Shown piece by piece: positions 1 through 6,444 of a stretch of DNA of 15,920 nt. Under the pieces are notes generated by a model. It was not told the DNA's origin and did not search any database. It saw only the letters and a program-made list of their open reading frames with translations. Positions within the stretch are counted from its first letter, which is position 1. Each line of letters starts with the position of its first letter. The stretch lies in NCBI GenBank assembly GCA_938049325.1, contig CALICC010000197.1:1-15920 (forward strand), in the 5' to 3' direction. The position numbers were made by a program, and so were the translations under genes. Source of the DNA: an uncultured Ilumatobacter sp. GTDB lineage: Bacteria > Actinomycetota > Acidimicrobiia > Acidimicrobiales > Ilumatobacteraceae.

Positions 1-755
1 CCGACGTTCTCGTCGACCCATTCGTCGGTCAATTCGGGAAGTTCACGGGACTGCACCATCTGGACGGTGACCTTGAAGTCGGCGGCGTCCTCGGTGCCCT
101 TCGGCGTCGACTCGAATTCGAGGACATCACCAGCTGAAGCGCCGACCAGCTTGTCGTCGAAGTCGTCGGTCACCCAACCCTGACCGATCTCGTAGGACCA
201 GTCTTCGGTGTTGAGGCCCAGCACCTCTTCACCGTCACGGGTCGCTTCGAGGTCGATGACCACGAAGTCACCCGTCGCCGCCGGTCGTTCGACCGTGTCG
301 AGCGACGCTTCTCGTGCCAACTCCGATTCCTGCGCCGAAACGACATCGTCGTCGGACACTTCGACCGACGGCAGTTCGACGGTCAGCGAGTCATACCCCG
401 AGATCGTGATGACAGGACGTACTTCACACGTCGCCTCGAACTCGACCGGACCGGATTCTTCGCCGTCGGTGATTTCGACCTCCGGCGTGGCAATGAGGTC
501 GACGTCGTGTTCTTTCACCGACTTCGACAGGTACTCGGGCACGGCGTCGCGCAGTGCCTGCTCACGAGCAGGCCCCATGCCCACGCGAGCCTCCAAGACC
601 TTGCGCGGCACCTTGCCGGCGCGGAAGCCCGGGAGGTTGACCTCCTTGGCCAACAGCTTGAACGCTTTGTCGATGTCCTTGTCGAATTCCGCCTCATCGA
701 CTTCGACGTACACCTTGACCTTGTTGTCCTCGAGGACTTCAACCGAGCTCTTCAC
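1..755 (-). CDS. tig: Trigger factor, ribosome-associated chaperone (C-terminus outside window)
   Basis: Trigger factor binds the ribosome near the exit tunnel and helps nascent chains fold. Translating the minus strand from GTG at 755 gives 251 codons without a stop. The ribosome-docking signature GFRAGKVP is at residues 43-50, inside an N-terminal domain (about 1-115) starting VKSSVEVLEDNKVKVYVEVD. Residues about 155-240 look like the FKBP-type PPIase domain (GDFVVIDLEATRDG, then EIGQGWVTDDFDDKLVGA). The frame leaves the window at the start of the C-terminal arm domain; the full protein is usually 430-480 aa, so a little over half is visible. The GTG start fits the usual actinobacterial N-terminus MKS(T/S)VE. 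No Shine-Dalgarno is visible, but TAGCGT lies 8 nt upstream, as in the leaderless-looking genes here. In many bacteria clpP and clpX follow tig, but that side is not visible. I am very sure of the family. Confidence 0.96.
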   Translation of the reverse strand, partial: MKSSVEVLEDNKVKVYVEVDEAEFDKDIDKAFKLLAKEVNLPGFRAGKVPRKVLEARVGMGPAREQALRDAVPEYLSKSVKEHDVDLIATPEVEITDGEESGPVEFEATCEVRPVITISGYDSLTVELPSVEVSDDDVVSAQESELAREASLDTVERPAATGDFVVIDLEATRDGEEVLGLNTEDWSYEIGQGWVTDDFDDKLVGASAGDVLEFESTPKGTEDAADFKVTVQMVQSRELPELTDEWVDENV

Positions 756-763
756 GATGGCCC

Positions 764-769
764 ACGCTA
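764..769 (-). promoter_or_regulatory. Candidate -10 element for tig
   Basis: TAGCGT on the minus strand ends 8 nt before the tig GTG and fits the NANNNT -10 form. Transcription would start at or next to the start codon. I see no clear -35. It lies just outside the first copy of the 29-bp repeat, so the repeat would be upstream promoter DNA for tig. Confidence 0.35.
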
Positions 770-770
770 T

Positions 771-799
771 CCGTATTGATTGATTCGGCCTCAGATCAC
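771..799 (+). repeat. Direct repeat upstream of tig, copy 1
   Basis: This 29-nt sequence (begins ccgtattgattgattcgg, ends cagatcac) recurs exactly at 864-892, a period of 93 nt. Similarity continues imperfectly for about 19 more bases in both copies, which end in the shared gcagatct, so the full unit is about 48 nt. It looks like a partial tandem duplication in the divergent region between tig and the gene at 960. Confidence 0.85.
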
Positions 800-863
800 G
801 TCGATGGAGCGCAGATCTCATCGGCCGAACCGCCAAACTCCCTCGCTGGCGCTCACTCGCGGG

Positions 864-892
864 CCGTATTGATTGATTCGGCCTCAGATCAC
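864..892 (+). repeat. Direct repeat upstream of tig, copy 2
   Basis: Exact second copy of the repeat at 771-799, with an imperfect extension to about 911. The 64 bases between the copies (800-863) contain no tRNA, ORF or terminator that I can recognise. Copy 2 ends about 37 nt before the candidate -10 of the gene at 960, so it could be part of that promoter. Confidence 0.85.
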
Positions 893-947
893 CTCAATGC
901 ACCGCAGATCTTCCAGGCGGCATGCACGCTTCCCGGCTTGCGTCGGG

Positions 948-953
948 CAGAAT
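948..953 (+). promoter_or_regulatory. Candidate -10 element, leaderless start at 960
   Basis: CAGAAT lies 6 nt before GTG 960. The same hexamer at the same distance precedes the GTG of the acetyltransferase ending at 3478. This supports GTG 960 over ATG 897 or ATG 1020 as the start. Confidence 0.45.
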
Positions 954-959
954 GGTGCT

Positions 960-1232
960 GTGGAGTACTGGAAGCCGCACAAGCTCGCCTCGCCGCACAC
1001 CGGCCAGATCGCGTTGAAGATGAACGACAAGGTGCGCAGCACTGCCGAGATTCACGGCGTGCCGGTCGGGACCGAAGGCAAAGTCATCCTCGCGAACGGC
1101 TTCAACTGGCTGCGCTACCGCGTCTTGTTCGAGAATGGCGCCGAAATCGGCGATTGCGATCATCGCAACATCGAGCCGATCGGCCGAACCGCAAAGCGGC
1201 TCGCCAAGCTCGAAGCCAAGGCCAACCGCTAG
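960..1232 (+). CDS. Small conserved-looking protein with SH3/KOW-like core, function unknown
   Basis: A 90-aa soluble protein with no signal peptide or membrane segment. The core at about residues 21-65 reads MNDKVRSTAEIHGVPVGTEG, then KVILANGFNWLRYRVLFENG. Its pattern of short beta strands with VGTEGKV resembles small KOW/SH3-like barrels, including uncharacterised short actinobacterial proteins with a GxxGKV...NGxxWxRYRV...NG pattern; this is from memory and not searched. The last 20 residues are Lys/Arg/Ala-rich (RTAKRLAKLEAKANR), which could bind nucleic acid, but that is speculation. I chose GTG 960 because of the CAGAAT box 6 nt upstream; ATG 1020 would give only the core and ATG 897 would add a poorly conserved-looking Arg/His-rich leader. 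It is divergent from tig and convergent with the M14 peptidase. Confidence 0.75.
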   Translation: MEYWKPHKLASPHTGQIALKMNDKVRSTAEIHGVPVGTEGKVILANGFNWLRYRVLFENGAEIGDCDHRNIEPIGRTAKRLAKLEAKANR

Positions 1233-1242
1233 CAACGTCGCC

Positions 1243-1257
1243 GGCTCACGCCGAGCC
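1243..1257. terminator. Weak hairpin between convergent genes
   Basis: GGCTC-ACGCC-GAGCC has a 5-bp G+C-rich stem with a 5-nt loop. It lies between the plus-strand stop at 1232 and the minus-strand stop at 1283. It has no T-tract and is short for a terminator, so the call rests mostly on position. Confidence 0.3.
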
Positions 1258-1282
1258 CCACTGGCGATGTCCGTCGACGCCG

Positions 1283-2104
1283 TCAGCCGACTGGAACAAC
1301 GAACGGGAGTAGCCGTTCGAGTGCTCTGACGTGTTGGTCGACGCCGACCGGCAGATCACGCGTGCCACCGACTTCGATCAGCATCGATGGACGTTTGAGA
1401 TCGAACGCGGTCCACGACTCTCCCCCGCCGACCTGTCGCAGCCCGGTCCGCACCGGAACCCCGGACACCTCTGACCACAGGTCGGCGTACCCCGGCGGGC
1501 AACCATCGAGCGCAGCCACGTAGCCGAGCGGTTGGTGCACCCAGATCACGAGGTCGGGGTTTGTCCACTTCAGCAACGCCACGAGCGCCGCCGTTTCCGG
1601 CTCCGACTCCGGGCGGCCACCGGAGTGCAACGTCGGCTGCCAGCCCCAGGCGAAGTTGCGGTTGATGTCGACACCTCGGGCGTTGTGCCGACTGCCGGCC
1701 TCCCACCCATCTGGATTGGCCAGCGGCAAGATCGTCAGATGGAGATCGTCGGGGCACAGGACCTGGCTGCATCCGGCGGCAAGTTCGAGCCCGGCCCGCT
1801 CGTCGCCGTGCACACCGCAGATCACCACGACCCGACGCGTCGGCGCTTCCGGCCTCAGGTCCCAACGCTCCAAAGGGACTCCTTGCGCCGAGGTACCGTA
1901 CGTCGCGGTCGTCCACGTGTCGACGGGATCCGGCGGACGCACTCGCAGCGGCTTCTCGGTGGCGCGGCCGAATCCTGTCCCAGGCATCGCCAGCTGACGC
2001 TCGACGAACCCACCGCGGACCACAGCCGATCGACCGAGCGCCACCGCCGACGCCGCGGCTCCCAGAATCACAGCTCGTCGCGAGAAGCTCCGCACCTGCG
2101 TCAC
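1283..2104 (-). CDS. Tat-exported M14-family zinc carboxypeptidase (MpaA-like)
   Basis: A 273-aa metallopeptidase of the M14 carboxypeptidase fold, closest in look to murein-peptide amidase/gamma-D-glutamyl-diaminopimelate peptidases, which cleave peptidoglycan-derived peptides. The zinc ligand pair is HGDE (H99, E102), followed by ANPDG (129-133), substrate-binding NARGVDINRNF (141-151), the third zinc ligand in WVHQPLG (H190) and the catalytic Glu in LIEVGGT (E244). All core residues are present. The N-terminus is a Tat-type signal: RSFSRR with the Arg pair at 9-10, then a weakly hydrophobic Ala/Val/Gly stretch (11-28). Export is therefore predicted, unlike cytoplasmic E. coli MpaA. The start is GTG 2104; I see no Shine-Dalgarno sequence. 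It is divergent from the membrane protein at 2166. The substrate (cell-wall peptide or other peptide) is not settled by the sequence. Confidence 0.9.
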   Translation of the reverse strand: MTQVRSFSRRAVILGAAASAVALGRSAVVRGGFVERQLAMPGTGFGRATEKPLRVRPPDPVDTWTTATYGTSAQGVPLERWDLRPEAPTRRVVVICGVHGDERAGLELAAGCSQVLCPDDLHLTILPLANPDGWEAGSRHNARGVDINRNFAWGWQPTLHSGGRPESEPETAALVALLKWTNPDLVIWVHQPLGYVAALDGCPPGYADLWSEVSGVPVRTGLRQVGGGESWTAFDLKRPSMLIEVGGTRDLPVGVDQHVRALERLLPFVVPVG

Positions 2105-2165
2105 ATTACGGCGGTCTCACCGGCCGCCCACCTCTCGACCACAATCACTCCGAGAAGCCTGCCGA

Positions 2166-2864
2166 TTGCGAGACGCCCGACGCACCGCGCGTACGGTCGA
2201 GACCTTGGGAGCGGAATCGACCAGACGACAGAAACTGTTCGCTGCCATCGTCGTTGCCGCTGTCGTGGTCGCGTTCTTCGTCCTCGGCGGGTATTCCTGG
2301 CTGCGCGGTGACGGCAACGTCGAACGGCTGTTGACCGAGACCGGCATCGTCGGGCCGCTCATTTTCGTCGCTGCGATGTGGCTTACCCAACCCCTGGGGA
2401 TCCCGGGCCTCGTCTTCATGGCCCCGGCAGGCATCGTCTGGTCGACTCCACTCGCGATTGCGCTGGCATGGATCGGCAACATGGGTGCCAGCTACATCGC
2501 CTTCTCGTTCGCGCGCTGGTTTGCACGCGATTGGGTCAGCGAACGAATTCCGCTTCGCATGCGCGACTATGACGACCGCATCGAGGCGGGCGGCATCTGG
2601 CCCGTGGTGCTCCTGCGAGTGGTGTTCGGCCAGCTGCCGCCCGCCGACTGGCTGCTCGGCGTCACGAAAGTCTCAACGCGCAACTTCGTCATCGGCACGG
2701 GGATCGGCATCATCCCGGGCGTCGTGCTGTTCGTGGTCGCAGGCGGTGGGATTCTCGAGGCGCTGGGCGACACGTCGACCGGAACCCGCCGCATCATCAT
2801 CGGTGCACTCATCGCGCTCGCTGTCGGCCGGCGCGTCGTCACCCGACGCAAACGCCTGAACTGA
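2166..2864 (+). CDS. DedA / TVP38-TMEM64 (VTT-domain) family membrane protein
   Basis: A 232-aa integral membrane protein of the VTT/SNARE-associated (DedA-like) superfamily, whose members are lipid scramblase or transporter-like. Hydrophobic segments are at about 24-43, 61-75, 82-115 (two short or re-entrant helices), 144-153, 172-196 and 208-221. The diagnostic part is FARWFARDWVSERI (115-128) followed by the WPVVLLRVVFGQLPPADWLLG stretch (145-165), the Arg- and Pro-containing re-entrant region of this family. The C-terminus is basic (RRVVTRRKRLN), consistent with a cytosolic tail. TTG 2166 has GAGAAG at 2152-2157 with an 8-nt spacer. An alternative is TTG 2205, preceded by TACGGT 7 nt upstream, which would remove 13 residues before the first helix. 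The physiological substrate cannot be read from the sequence. The gene stands alone and is followed by a strong palindrome. Confidence 0.83.
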   Translation: MRDARRTARTVETLGAESTRRQKLFAAIVVAAVVVAFFVLGGYSWLRGDGNVERLLTETGIVGPLIFVAAMWLTQPLGIPGLVFMAPAGIVWSTPLAIALAWIGNMGASYIAFSFARWFARDWVSERIPLRMRDYDDRIEAGGIWPVVLLRVVFGQLPPADWLLGVTKVSTRNFVIGTGIGIIPGVVLFVVAGGGILEALGDTSTGTRRIIIGALIALAVGRRVVTRRKRLN

Positions 2865-2880
2865 TCCTCTCTCACATCCG

Positions 2881-2927
2881 TTCTCTGGGCGTTTGAGTAC
2901 CTCAGAGGTACACAAACGCCCAGAGAA
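2881..2927. terminator. 47-nt near-perfect palindrome, probable bidirectional terminator
   Basis: Arms of 15 bp (TTCTCTGGGCGTTTG and its exact complement) enclose an A/A mismatch, then a 6-bp inner stem GTACCT/AGGTAC and a CAG loop. It sits between the membrane-protein stop (2864) and the acetyltransferase stop (2957), which are convergent, so one structure could terminate both transcripts. There is no U-tract, which is common in actinobacterial terminators. A protein-binding dyad is the alternative. Confidence 0.8.
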
Positions 2928-2956
2928 GGGACTATCGGGGGACGGCGCGGCGCGGG

Positions 2957-3478
2957 TCACCGGCTGATGCGCATCTCGATCCAGGACTCCCCGTCTGCTT
3001 CGAACGCTCGCTCCATCTCGAATCCGAGCTTGGCGTACACGGCGCGCGCTCGAGGGTTGCGCGCCAGCACTTCGAGCGTGATCGAGGCCAAGCCCACGGC
3101 GCCGAGACCGTGCGCGATGACGAGCTCGGTCGCTTCGGTTCCAAAGCCGCGGCCGAACCAGGCCGCTCCGCGTAACGAGATTCTGAAGCTGCATGAGTTC
3201 GCGTCCGGATCGAATTCGTTGAGCACGACTTCGCCGATGAAGTCGTCGGTGTCGTTGTCGATGACTGCGAGATCGAGTCGTTCGTTTTGGTCGGGCCTCG
3301 ACCGACACCATTCGTCGATCTGTGCACGGTCGAACCTCTCGGTCGTCGCCGTCAGGTCGTTGCCCTCGGCGTCGTGGACCATCTCCCACACCGCATCGGC
3401 ATCGCCGTCGTTGAGTTGTCGAAGGGTGACGCGCTCCCCGATCAGGACCGGCGCCTTCCAGCGATGCGACTTGGCCAC
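2957..3478 (-). CDS. GNAT-family N-acetyltransferase (RimJ/RimL-like)
   Basis: A 173-aa cytoplasmic acetyltransferase that transfers an acetyl group from acetyl-CoA to an amine; the substrate is unknown. It opens with VLIGERVTLRQL (11-22), typical of the Acetyltransf_3/RimJ-RimL group. Motif A, which holds the CoA pyrophosphate, is RGFGTEATELV (110-120), and motif B is NPRARAVYAKLGFE (141-154). Length and motif spacing are normal, and the mid-domain strand SCSFRISLRGAAWFG (95-109) fits the beta4 region. GTG 3478 is preceded by CAGAAT with 6 nt between, so the message may be leaderless. It is divergent from the SDR at 3527, with only 48 bp between the start codons. Possible roles include ribosomal-protein or small-molecule acetylation; nothing nearby decides this. 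Confidence 0.9.
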   Translation of the reverse strand: MAKSHRWKAPVLIGERVTLRQLNDGDADAVWEMVHDAEGNDLTATTERFDRAQIDEWCRSRPDQNERLDLAVIDNDTDDFIGEVVLNEFDPDANSCSFRISLRGAAWFGRGFGTEATELVIAHGLGAVGLASITLEVLARNPRARAVYAKLGFEMERAFEADGESWIEMRISR

Positions 3479-3484
3479 CAGCCG

Positions 3485-3490
3485 ATTCTG
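3485..3490 (-). promoter_or_regulatory. Candidate -10 element, leaderless acetyltransferase
   Basis: CAGAAT on the minus strand ends 6 nt before GTG 3478. A CTGACC about 16 nt further upstream is a weak -35 match. The gap to the divergent SDR is so short that the two promoters must overlap. Confidence 0.4.
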
Positions 3491-3526
3491 CCAGCCGCGA
3501 TGCGGTGGTCAGCGCGCGAATTGACC

Positions 3527-4339
3527 ATGATCGACGTCGTGCAGATCTCTGACTTGTTCTCAATCGACGGCAAAGTTGCCTTGGTGACCGGCGGCTCGCG
3601 CGGCATCGGCGAGATGATCGCCGCCGGCTTCCTCGCCAACGGCGCCAAGGTGTACATCAGCTCACGCAAGGCCGACGTCTGCGAAGCGACCGCCGCGTCG
3701 CTCATGGAGCGATTCGGCGGCGAGTGCATCGCGATTCCGGCCGACCTGTCGGACCTCGCTGGCGCACAGGCCCTCGCTGCAGCAATTCGCGAGCGAGAAG
3801 ACTCCCTCGACATCCTGGTCAACAACGCTGGCCAGGCGTGGGGTGCCCCACTGGAGGAGTTCCCCGAGAAGGGATGGGACCGCGTGATGGACGTCAACGT
3901 GAAGGGCCCGTTCTTCGTCATCCAGCAGCTGCTCGACCTCCTCGAAGCAGCCGGCACCCAGGACGACCCCGCGCGCATCATCAACATCGGTTCGATCGAC
4001 GGCTTGCGCCCGCCGCGGTTGCAGACGTATTCGTACAGTCCGTCGAAGGCGGCCATCCACGCCATGACTCGCCAGCTCGCATCTGAGCTCGCCCCGCGCA
4101 AGGTGCTCGTCAACGCAATCGCTCCCGGCCCTTTTCCGACGTGGATGCTGTCGACTGGAGTCGGTGGAGGCGGCGACGTGGACAACACTGATTGGGATGC
4201 CGTTGCGCAGACCAACCCGCGCCGCCGAGTTGGAACTCCCGAAGACATCGCCGGCATTGCAATCTTCTTGAGCTCGCGAGCCGGGGCGTTCACCGTCGGC
4301 GAGATCATCACCTGCGACGGCGGCATCGTCGTCAGCTAG
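3527..4339 (+). CDS. Short-chain dehydrogenase/reductase, RhlG-like
   Basis: A 270-aa classical SDR, an NAD(P)H-dependent oxidoreductase acting on a carbonyl or alcohol. The cofactor motif TGGSRGIG is at 21-28, NNAG at 99-102, the catalytic Ser at 156 (NIGSIDG) and YxxxK at Y170/K174. The TGGSRG form and the Arg and Lys in SSRKAD (45-50) suggest NADPH. From memory the closest characterised relative is Pseudomonas RhlG, a beta-ketoacyl reductase: shared features include PADLSxxAGA, WGAxLE, IQQLL and PARxINIGS. The true substrate could be any ketoacyl or keto compound. A Gly-rich insert, GVGGGGDVDNTDWD (211-224), lies in the substrate loop. ATG 3527 was chosen because the SDR fold starts soon after it; ATG 3500 would add nine residues. 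Neither has a Shine-Dalgarno. A hairpin at 4341 probably ends the transcript. Confidence 0.9.
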   Translation: MIDVVQISDLFSIDGKVALVTGGSRGIGEMIAAGFLANGAKVYISSRKADVCEATAASLMERFGGECIAIPADLSDLAGAQALAAAIREREDSLDILVNNAGQAWGAPLEEFPEKGWDRVMDVNVKGPFFVIQQLLDLLEAAGTQDDPARIINIGSIDGLRPPRLQTYSYSPSKAAIHAMTRQLASELAPRKVLVNAIAPGPFPTWMLSTGVGGGGDVDNTDWDAVAQTNPRRRVGTPEDIAGIAIFLSSRAGAFTVGEIITCDGGIVVS

Positions 4340-4340
4340 T

Positions 4341-4356
4341 TCGACGAGCGCGTCGA
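4341..4356 (+). terminator. Hairpin after the RhlG-like SDR
   Basis: TCGACG-AGCG-CGTCGA, a 6-bp stem with a tetraloop, starts 2 nt after the SDR stop codon. It has no U-tract. It separates the SDR from the candidate promoter of the four-Cys gene at 4401, which suggests the two are not one transcript. Confidence 0.4.
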
Positions 4357-4387
4357 CGAATCACACACTCCGCACGAACTCGCGATC

Positions 4388-4393
4388 TACAGT
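4388..4393 (+). promoter_or_regulatory. Candidate -10 element for the four-Cys mini-protein
   Basis: TACAGT ends 7 nt before ATG 4401. With no Shine-Dalgarno present, this fits a leaderless message. No convincing -35 is visible. Confidence 0.4.
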
Positions 4394-4400
4394 CGTCGTC

Positions 4401-4577
4401 ATGGCCAACGACAGTCGCGCATGCGGAACCTGCACCTACTTCGACAACACCGCTGAAGCCGTCGGCGAAGGCGAGTGCCGCCGCTACGCACCCCGGCCGG
4501 TGTCAGACCGCCGAGAGACGATGTGGGTCTCGGTCTCGACGACCGACTGGTGCGGCGAGTACTCGGCGGCGAGCTAA
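4401..4577 (+). CDS. 58-aa four-cysteine mini-protein, putative metal-binding
   Basis: A short ORF from ATG 4401 to TAA 4577. It carries Cys at 8, 11, 26 and 51: ACGTCTYFD (7-15), GECRRYAP (24-31) and TDWCGEY (48-54). The CxxC...C...C spacing with a conserved-looking W and GEY suggests one metal site (Zn, or possibly Fe-S) in a small ribbon-like fold. I recall similar short proteins of the pattern CxxCxxF...GxCRRxxP...W...DWCGE in many bacteria, but I cannot name a family with certainty. There is no signal peptide or membrane segment, so it is probably cytoplasmic. The gene overlaps the convergent lipoprotein gene by 4 nt at the stop codons. The cysteine pattern and the upstream -10-like box favour a real gene despite the size. 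Confidence 0.75.
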   Translation: MANDSRACGTCTYFDNTAEAVGEGECRRYAPRPVSDRRETMWVSVSTTDWCGEYSAAS

Positions 4578-6217
4578 CTCAGACCGAGCAACACGGCTCG
4601 TTCTCGTGCCTCGGCGAGCATCGACGCAGCGTCTTCGGGGAGGAGCCAACCGGCTTCCACCGCGGCGTCGGCCGACTCCTGCGCCGCGCCAGCCCACGAC
4701 TCGAGGCTGCCCGCGTAGAGCGAGTCGAGCACACCGTCGCCGAGCGGCAGGGTTTGTCCGAAGAGAAAGCACGAGCCTTCGTCTGGACCTGGGTCACCTG
4801 AGAGCACCCGAAGCGGCGCGTCGACGACCGGGGTACGGACTCCGCCAGTGGCGACACCAGCCGCGTCACGCACGAAGGCGACCCCGTCGACCTCGACGTC
4901 GAGCTGCGGCGATATCGGCGGCAAGGTTCCGTCGCTCACCCACGCGACGAGGTGGTGGGTGGCAGCTGCCAACGTCTCGTGTTGAGGTCCATCGTTGATC
5001 GGGGTGGAGCAACCCAGGATCGAGCCCGAGTCGGGCGACCGAGGCAGCCCACTCGCGAACAACGAATACGCGTCAGCGTGCGCCGTTCCAGCGACCTCCC
5101 ATGTGCGGACCGAATCGGTGTCGGGCTGACGAGCGTCCTGGAAGCCAAGTGCGAAGAGGTCGGTCTCGGTCGCGTACTGAAGAACGGGGACGTTCAGGTC
5201 GGTGCGGATGTGTGTGAACGCGAGGCCGTCGGCGTCTCGCTGCCCGTCGGGCGCCGTTCCCGTCGCTCCCCGACTGTGTACGAGGAATCCGTCGTACACG
5301 TCGACGAGCGGATGGACTGCGTTGACGTATCCGGTCATGAAGAAGGCCGACTGCGACTCGCCGAGCGCGATCACGCTCGCTGGTTCCAAGCCGCCGAGCA
5401 CGTCCGAGTCAGAGACCGCTACCCCGGCCTGGGTGAAGACGTCGTACGCGAATTCGTCGCCGGGATGGTTGAGATCGCCGTATCGGACCGGGTCCTTGAC
5501 CGGCAACCCGTTCGTGTCGATGAGACCACCTTCGATGAAGGACTCGTCGTCGCCCATCACACCGACGAACTGCGCTGAGACTGCGACATAGCCATGCCCT
5601 TCGCGCCCGATCATCTCGTGGAGGAATCCCCAGTCGGGAGTGGTGTCGGTGCCAGCGGTGACGTTCATCCACTCGACGAGTACGACGCCGCTGAATGCCT
5701 CGGCCGGCGGCGTCCGAACGATCATGCGCGTGGTGTATGGCGCGACCACTCCACTCTCGACGGAGTCCCATGTTCCATCGGTCTCGAGGTCGTCGAGCGC
5801 CGTGTAGCTCGAGGCTTCTCCGCCGAGGGAGAACTCCGCTTCGCTATATCCGTCCGGCAACGGTGCGGTCGCCAATGGTTGCAGGGTGCCGCCACCGAGA
5901 TCTGCGAGTGGCGCGACGTCTGGCACGCGCACCTCGGCAGGTTCCGGCACAGGTTCGGTGTCGGGCGGTGCTGGCGCGGTGTCGCCCGTGGTATCGGGCG
6001 GCTCTGTATCGGCCGGCTCCGGCTCTGCGGAATCCGGAGGCGACACTTCAGCACGTTCGTCCGCCGCCTCTGCGGTTTCAGGCACGGCCGACTCCGCCGA
6101 CGGCGTTTCGCTCGACTCCGGCGACGCCGCATCGTCGCTGCTGCATCCCGCGACGACGAGCGCAGCACAGGCCAGCGCTCCCAACGATCGATTCAGCTTC
6201 CGACTTCGACCCGACAT
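4574..6217 (-). CDS. Alpha/beta-hydrolase lipoprotein, Abhydrolase_10-like
   Basis: A 547-aa exported lipoprotein. A lipoprotein signal peptide precedes the lipobox VAGC (lipidated Cys25), followed by a long disordered linker rich in Pro, Glu, Asp, Ser and Thr (about 26-97). The catalytic domain matches the Abhydrolase_10 type: PYTTRMIVRTP (160-170), VEWMNVTAGTD (181-191), VSAQFVGV (213-220), HPGDEFAYDVFTQAG (251-265) and nucleophile elbow GESQS (S288). The likely acid is in ATETDL (E351 or D353) and the likely His is H380 in GTAHADAYS. Substrates of this family are mostly unknown. ATG 6217 has a very strong Shine-Dalgarno (GAGGAGG, 5-nt spacer); the frame is open 61 codons further, but those residues are Arg-rich and lie before the signal peptide. 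It is divergent from another hydrolase lipoprotein and overlaps the four-Cys gene tail to tail. Confidence 0.88.
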   Translation of the reverse strand: MSGRSRKLNRSLGALACAALVVAGCSSDDAASPESSETPSAESAVPETAEAADERAEVSPPDSAEPEPADTEPPDTTGDTAPAPPDTEPVPEPAEVRVPDVAPLADLGGGTLQPLATAPLPDGYSEAEFSLGGEASSYTALDDLETDGTWDSVESGVVAPYTTRMIVRTPPAEAFSGVVLVEWMNVTAGTDTTPDWGFLHEMIGREGHGYVAVSAQFVGVMGDDESFIEGGLIDTNGLPVKDPVRYGDLNHPGDEFAYDVFTQAGVAVSDSDVLGGLEPASVIALGESQSAFFMTGYVNAVHPLVDVYDGFLVHSRGATGTAPDGQRDADGLAFTHIRTDLNVPVLQYATETDLFALGFQDARQPDTDSVRTWEVAGTAHADAYSLFASGLPRSPDSGSILGCSTPINDGPQHETLAAATHHLVAWVSDGTLPPISPQLDVEVDGVAFVRDAAGVATGGVRTPVVDAPLRVLSGDPGPDEGSCFLFGQTLPLGDGVLDSLYAGSLESWAGAAQESADAAVEAGWLLPEDAASMLAEARERAVLLGLS

Positions 6218-6222
6218 CTGCG

Positions 6223-6229
6223 CCTCCTC
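6223..6229 (-). promoter_or_regulatory. Strong Shine-Dalgarno of the Abhydrolase_10 lipoprotein
   Basis: GAGGAGG on the minus strand, 5 nt before ATG 6217, fixes the start directly before the lipoprotein signal peptide. It directly abuts the dyad at 6230-6246. Confidence 0.85.
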
Positions 6230-6246
6230 GGCGTCACGTTGACGCC
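6230..6246 (-). promoter_or_regulatory. Dyad next to the Shine-Dalgarno, candidate operator or leader hairpin
   Basis: GGCGTCA-CGT-TGACGCC has perfect 7-bp arms and a 3-nt centre. A second inverted repeat (CGGTCGCG at 6247-6254, CGCGACCG at 6270-6277) follows immediately upstream, with a TAGGTT -10 candidate (plus-strand 6255-6260) in its loop. The dyad would then lie just after the transcription start, where a repressor or an RNA hairpin could block ribosome loading. Confidence 0.4.
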
Positions 6247-6431
6247 CGGTCGCGAACCTAAGCCACGGCCGCGACCGACGACGCCTCGAAGGCCGTATCC
6301 AATCGAGCACAGCGCTCTCATTCGTCGAGGTCGTGACGACGCCAACGTGTACGTCGGGGCGCCGATCAATCCCGATGAGTGCACGACGCATGGCATGCAT
6401 CTCCGCGAGGCTGTGTGCCCGACCGATCGCT

Positions 6432-6436
6432 GAAGG
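6432..6436 (+). promoter_or_regulatory. Shine-Dalgarno of the TAP-like lipoprotein
   Basis: GAAGG lies 8 nt before ATG 6445. It selects this ATG over the in-frame codons further upstream, and the encoded protein then starts with a proper lipoprotein signal. Confidence 0.7.
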
Positions 6437-6444
6437 TTCCGACC

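Noticed and set aside
756..959. tRNA or small RNA gene in the tig upstream gap
   Set aside because: No T-loop, anticodon stem or acceptor pairing could be found; the only structure is the direct repeat.
6218..6400. N-terminal extension of 61 codons on the Abhydrolase_10 lipoprotein
   Set aside because: The strong Shine-Dalgarno at 6223-6229 and the lipoprotein signal starting at Met 6217 mark the true start; the extension would put the signal peptide internally.
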